Assembly: GCA_002407045.1 (NCBI GenBank)
Contig: DHKB01000041.1
Span: forward strand, 1 to 34,762
DNA: 34,762 nucleotides
Direction: 5' to 3'
DNA from: Candidatus Bruticola papionis
Lineage (GTDB): Bacteria > Vulcanimicrobiota > Xenobia > Xenobiales > Xenobiaceae
In this document: piece by piece, positions 31,859-34,762 of the stretch
Position numbering within the stretch: the first letter of the stretch is position 1
Layout: each line of letters starts with the position of its first letter
Translations under genes and position numbers: made by a program
The notes under the pieces: model-generated
The model's input: only the letters and a program-made list of their open reading frames with translations
Told to the model about the DNA's origin: nothing
Databases searched by the model: none

Positions 31859-33223
31859 CTAGATTCCGTAAAGTATTTTTTCTAACCCATATAAACCTGC
31901 ACGTTTACTTAACTTTATAAACTCGCTGTCAGTGTCTTGAACTCGCACGTTCTTATAATAGCCAGACACATCATAGAAAGAGCGAGAAAATCTTCTAGAA
32001 AGCAAATCATACTCATCAGCATCTTCCTCTGATAAAGTTTTGCCAGCCATTTTTAGCTTTAGTAAATAAGAGAAATATGCTGAAATAGGACAAATCATCG
32101 GTTTTTCGAAACCAAACTTGAGCAAATCTTGTTTGATTTTTTGCAAGCTATCTGCGAGATTATCCTCACCTTTTTTGTATTTATCAATTTTGTTAAGTAC
32201 AAAAATAACTTTATCCTTAGGTAAGTTTTGGGCGATCCATTGTATGTGTTGGTTGCCAGCATCTGTACCAGCTTTATCTGTAGCAATAACACAGATAATG
32301 CGATCATACTCTTCCTCTTGCAAAGCTTGGTGAGTAAATTGGCAATGTTCCTTATGCAAAGCTTCAGCATCTACACCTGGAGTGTCAACAAAGCAAACTC
32401 GAGGAATTGAGGATACGCTAGGCGTAAAATATGACGATACAGCAATAGGAGCATCCCAAGAGTAGCTACGCAATTCATCCATATTAGCATTGAGAGTTAA
32501 ATCATCAGCTTCCAGATGTACTCTGCCATCTTCAAAAGGTTTGTTAAACAAATAACATATATTACCGGTACAACACTCGTCGGAAGTTCTAGACAAAGGC
32601 TTGCCAATAAGAGCATTAACCAAAGTAGATTTACCAGCACTCATAGTAGCCGTTACAGCGATACGCAATTCTCGCCCAGCAAAGAAATTGGCATTTTGCT
32701 TTAATTGTTTAATTAAAGGAGTAAGATCGTAACCTTTATCTTCGGCAGCCTGTCCTTTAAATGCACGCGACACAATTTGCATGGCTGCAGATAAGTGTCT
32801 TTTTCTATTGCAATTGCCAATTTCTTCAACAAAGCCAGGTTCTTTGTCTTGATTTTTCTCGCAGCAATTTAGTAAATATTCCAGCGCTTTGGTAACTAAG
32901 GGCTCATCATAAAATATCAAAAAAAGATCACAAATTAATAGAGGCAATTCAGGCCTTACACCCAATAAACCACCTAAGAAGTACTTTACAGCTTCACTAC
33001 CTACACTGCGCTTAATAGGAGTCGACAAATTATCTGAAAACAACGTACTTTGGTATATTTTCAGTCGTTCTAAGGGGCAGCCGCTCTCTTTTACCGTCAA
33101 TGTTTTAGCTACTTCAGTCACAATATAGGCAAGAGCGGAAAAATATCTTGCCGATATTTCCTCGACAGCATCACTTATGGGATGGTCTGTTAAAGTAAAA
33201 GATCCTCTAAAGTTAGAATTCAT
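31859..33223 (-). CDS. Dynamin-like GTPase
   Basis: 454 aa. The GTPase core is central: G1 ATMSAGKST (192-200, Ala in place of the first Gly), a G2 threonine in CCTGNICYLF, G3 DTPG (280-283), and G4 NKIDKYKKGED. An N-terminal region of about 180 residues is helical. The C-terminal part after the GTPase domain is short, so the assembly stalk of a full bacterial dynamin is reduced or shared with a partner. Such proteins act on membranes, for instance in vesiculation, repair or phage defence. It is the last gene of a tight operon, starting one base after the stop of a 50-aa membrane peptide, with GGAG upstream. Confidence 0.88.
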   Translation of the reverse strand: MNSNFRGSFTLTDHPISDAVEEISARYFSALAYIVTEVAKTLTVKESGCPLERLKIYQSTLFSDNLSTPIKRSVGSEAVKYFLGGLLGVRPELPLLICDLFLIFYDEPLVTKALEYLLNCCEKNQDKEPGFVEEIGNCNRKRHLSAAMQIVSRAFKGQAAEDKGYDLTPLIKQLKQNANFFAGRELRIAVTATMSAGKSTLVNALIGKPLSRTSDECCTGNICYLFNKPFEDGRVHLEADDLTLNANMDELRSYSWDAPIAVSSYFTPSVSSIPRVCFVDTPGVDAEALHKEHCQFTHQALQEEEYDRIICVIATDKAGTDAGNQHIQWIAQNLPKDKVIFVLNKIDKYKKGEDNLADSLQKIKQDLLKFGFEKPMICPISAYFSYLLKLKMAGKTLSEEDADEYDLLSRRFSRSFYDVSGYYKNVRVQDTDSEFIKLSKRAGLYGLEKILYGI

Positions 33224-33224
33224 G

Positions 33225-33377
33225 TTACGACTCCATATCTTGCCTAATTTGATTTATTTGTTGCAAAACTTTGGTCTTTAAATTTCCACTCTTATCGCGC
33301 AGCTTTTTACTAAGCATAAGAAAAACGCCACATAAAAGAGCTAAGAGGCCGATAAAACACAATATATCCCAAATCAT
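33225..33377 (-). CDS. 50-aa single-helix membrane peptide
   Basis: Its ATG (33375-33377) directly abuts the stop codon of the 302-aa gene, and its stop lies one base before the dynamin-like gene's ATG. Residues about 4-22 (DILCFIGLLALLCGVFLML) are a membrane helix; the rest (SKKLRDKSGN ... KVLQQINQIRQDMES) is a charged helix, probably cytoplasmic. The frame is open throughout and translational coupling on both sides supports a real gene. It could be the membrane anchor or recruiter of the dynamin-like GTPase (inference). Confidence 0.7.
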   Translation of the reverse strand: MIWDILCFIGLLALLCGVFLMLSKKLRDKSGNLKTKVLQQINQIRQDMES

Positions 33378-34286
33378 TTATAACCCCATTCGCAGCTTTT
33401 CAAGAACACTGTCTACAGCTTTAATTTTTGATTGCAACTCATTCCTTTGTTTTTCGATATACATACCAGCTACTAACACCAAAGCTGTCGCCAAAAGCCA
33501 AATTAATAAAATAACATGAGAAGCTACAACATTAGCCCCTAAAGTGCTCACTCCAACAGGGGTAATACCAAATATTGGCACATTAGCATAATTACCCACT
33601 ATAGGCGCAGCCACTGAAAGTATTACTGGGATATAACACAAGCAACGACATGACCACTTACTTTGCTTATTAGCGTTACAACAGAATATAAATGCTACAA
33701 TAGCGACTATAAATATCCATGGGAAAAATTCACTATTTACACCTAAGCTTCCATATATCGCACCAAAATTTAAACTATTGGATATCCAACTTACACCACC
33801 CAACACACCATTAAACATCCAACTTAATCCACTACTTACAACATTGAATATCCAGCTTAGTCCACCGCTTACAACATCGAATATCCAGCCTAGTCCACCG
33901 CCTTCAACATCGAATATCCAAGCTAAACACGACCAAAGCCATTTTGCAGTCTCTGGAAAATAACGCCATATGCCATAACCGCAGCCTATAACAGATAAAA
34001 TATATCCATATCCAGAGCCTTCCTCTCCGGACATAGCCCATGATAAGCCCCCTACAATAAAAATAATGATGACAAAAGCAATTAAAAATGCACCATTATC
34101 ATAAAATATCAAATCGCCTACAGCATCTAATATACAAACTAAAATTGACCAAAGCCACCCTGCAGCCGCTGATAAATAGGGCCATAGACAAGATAAGCAA
34201 TATACACAACCCGCACATATTGCATACAAGCAACCAGCTATGATAGCCAAACAACCAACCAATATACGCAAAATAACCGCAATCAT
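33378..34286 (-). CDS. Multi-pass membrane protein with 11-residue tandem repeats
   Basis: 302 aa, not recognised. The N-terminus is a series of Cys-rich hydrophobic helices (residues 1-60), then a helix at about 66-83. The centre carries five 11-residue repeats of the form xGGLSWIFNVV (for example GGGLGWIFDV, SGGLSWIFNV, SSGLSWMFNG), each with a W-I/M-F core and flanking glycines. More helices follow (FFPWIFIVAIVAFIFCC and later), and the C-terminus is a charged helix (IEKQRNELQSKIKAVDSVLEKLRMGL). The ribosome site is GAGGGG. Gene order and spacing tie it to the dynamin-like GTPase. The repeats may form an amphipathic or membrane-lining layer; no known motif supports a specific activity. Confidence 0.8.
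   Translation of the reverse strand: MIAVILRILVGCLAIIAGCLYAICAGCVYCLSCLWPYLSAAAGWLWSILVCILDAVGDLIFYDNGAFLIAFVIIIFIVGGLSWAMSGEEGSGYGYILSVIGCGYGIWRYFPETAKWLWSCLAWIFDVEGGGLGWIFDVVSGGLSWIFNVVSSGLSWMFNGVLGGVSWISNSLNFGAIYGSLGVNSEFFPWIFIVAIVAFIFCCNANKQSKWSCRCLCYIPVILSVAAPIVGNYANVPIFGITPVGVSTLGANVVASHVILLIWLLATALVLVAGMYIEKQRNELQSKIKAVDSVLEKLRMGL
33781..33941. repeat. 33-bp coding minisatellite
   Basis: Five units with an exact 33-bp period; the core ATATCCA or ACATCCA starts at 33782, 33815, 33848, 33881 and 33914. They encode the 11-residue repeats of the 302-aa membrane protein. The two middle units are nearly identical, so copy number may vary between strains. Confidence 0.85.
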
Positions 34287-34303
34287 TTTTACAGTATTCC
34301 CCT

Positions 34304-34762
34304 CTACAAATATTGTTCCAATTCTCGCTGCCTGAGAGCAAGCGCAGCCTCTTCTGTTAATAAAGCGCTAACGGCATAATTTTTAGCTTTCTGAATGGCC
34401 CATCTTGAGAAATTACTCTGTCCATCTTTTAAAGGCTCAATCAGTGCGTAAATTGAAGAATACTGCTCGGCACTTATGGCATTATCAATGGCGACAAAGA
34501 GCCCATCATATAATTCAATCACTTGCTTTAATCTGTCAACTTTGGGCTTTATGCTAGTATGCTCATTTAACGCTTGCTGTAATCTTTTACTAATTATTTG
34601 TCTATTGGTACCACTTTGAGCCATACTATCGGCCATAACAAAGTGCTTTTCCGCTCGAGCTTTACGTATTGTTTCAATTTTAGATTTAACATCGGCATCG
34701 GCACACTCAGCTAAAGCTTTACTTAAGCTTGCCTGATAACTAGTTTCCTGAGCAGAAGTAAG
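34304..34762 (-). CDS. Alpha-helical protein, 5' end outside window
   Basis: The frame stays open to the window edge, so an internal ATG at 34636 is probably not the start; 152 residues are visible. They are almost all helix-forming and charged (SKALAECADADVKSKIETIRK, then RLQQALNEHTSIKPKVDRLK, and LLTEEAALALRQRELEQYL at the end), with no membrane segment. The stop lies 17 bp before the 302-aa gene, so it is in the same operon. Tandem dynamin-like genes are common in bacteria, and this could be the stalk end of an upstream partner GTPase, but the visible part has no GTPase motif. Confidence 0.75.
   Translation of the reverse strand, partial: LTSAQETSYQASLSKALAECADADVKSKIETIRKARAEKHFVMADSMAQSGTNRQIISKRLQQALNEHTSIKPKVDRLKQVIELYDGLFVAIDNAISAEQYSSIYALIEPLKDGQSNFSRWAIQKAKNYAVSALLTEEAALALRQRELEQYL

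Noticed and set aside
33781..33941. Regular repeats that look like a small CRISPR array
   Set aside because: The units abut without spacers, keep a 33-bp coding period and encode an 11-residue protein repeat in an intact gene.

Overview
The window comes from a bacterial chromosome of low to moderate GC content. Strong GGAGG-type Shine-Dalgarno sites, many intrinsic terminators with T-tracts, a ClpC-type chaperone, BmrR-like MerR control and a zinc macrodomain hydrolase suggest a Bacillota-like anaerobe. No marker here fixes the genus, so that placement is inference. Most genes are on the minus strand.

Layout: 1-4.5 kb holds housekeeping genes: the 5' part of ileS with a structured leader, and an iron-type alcohol dehydrogenase with a perfect 40-bp palindrome at its promoter. 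4.5-8.8 kb is an accessory stretch: a low-molecular-weight tyrosine phosphatase paired with a Fic protein, then a convergent, overlapping restriction-modification pair (an N6-adenine methyltransferase with two N-terminal helix-turn-helix motifs, and a PD-(D/E)xK-like nuclease). 8.9-11.2 kb has an exported protein of unknown function and an ABC exporter. 11.4-14.8 kb is a five-gene operon built around a DUF3990-like ADP-ribosyltransferase-fold protein, a 143-aa partner and three four-helix membrane proteins that share end motifs. 15.1-16.3 kb is a DUF4143 AAA ATPase. 16.4-20.1 kb is a MATE-MerR-MATE drug-efflux operon behind a classic 19-bp-spacer MerR promoter.

20.1-21.2 kb holds an aldo/keto reductase remnant and an overlapping Phd/PIN toxin-antitoxin pair. 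21.2-29.3 kb is core-like: tRNA-Ala(CGC) with its own promoter, clpC, a class I mannose-6-phosphate isomerase, a TlpA-like lipoprotein, gpmA, an Asp-box beta-propeller protein and a DUF1015 protein. 29.4-31.6 kb has an exported cupin whose signal peptide is out of frame at an A9 tract, behind a second MerR-type promoter with a different dyad, then a zinc macrodomain hydrolase and a broken DUF4143 ATPase preceded by four repeats at an exact 23-bp period. 31.8 kb to the end is a tightly packed minus-strand operon: an alpha-helical partial gene, a membrane protein with 11-residue tandem repeats, a 50-aa membrane peptide and a dynamin-like GTPase.

The two best candidates for an undescribed system are the ADP-ribosyltransferase plus VQF-tailed membrane protein operon (11.4-14.8 kb) and the dynamin-like membrane operon (31.9-34.8 kb). 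Both assignments rest on motif reading by eye; no database search was run.
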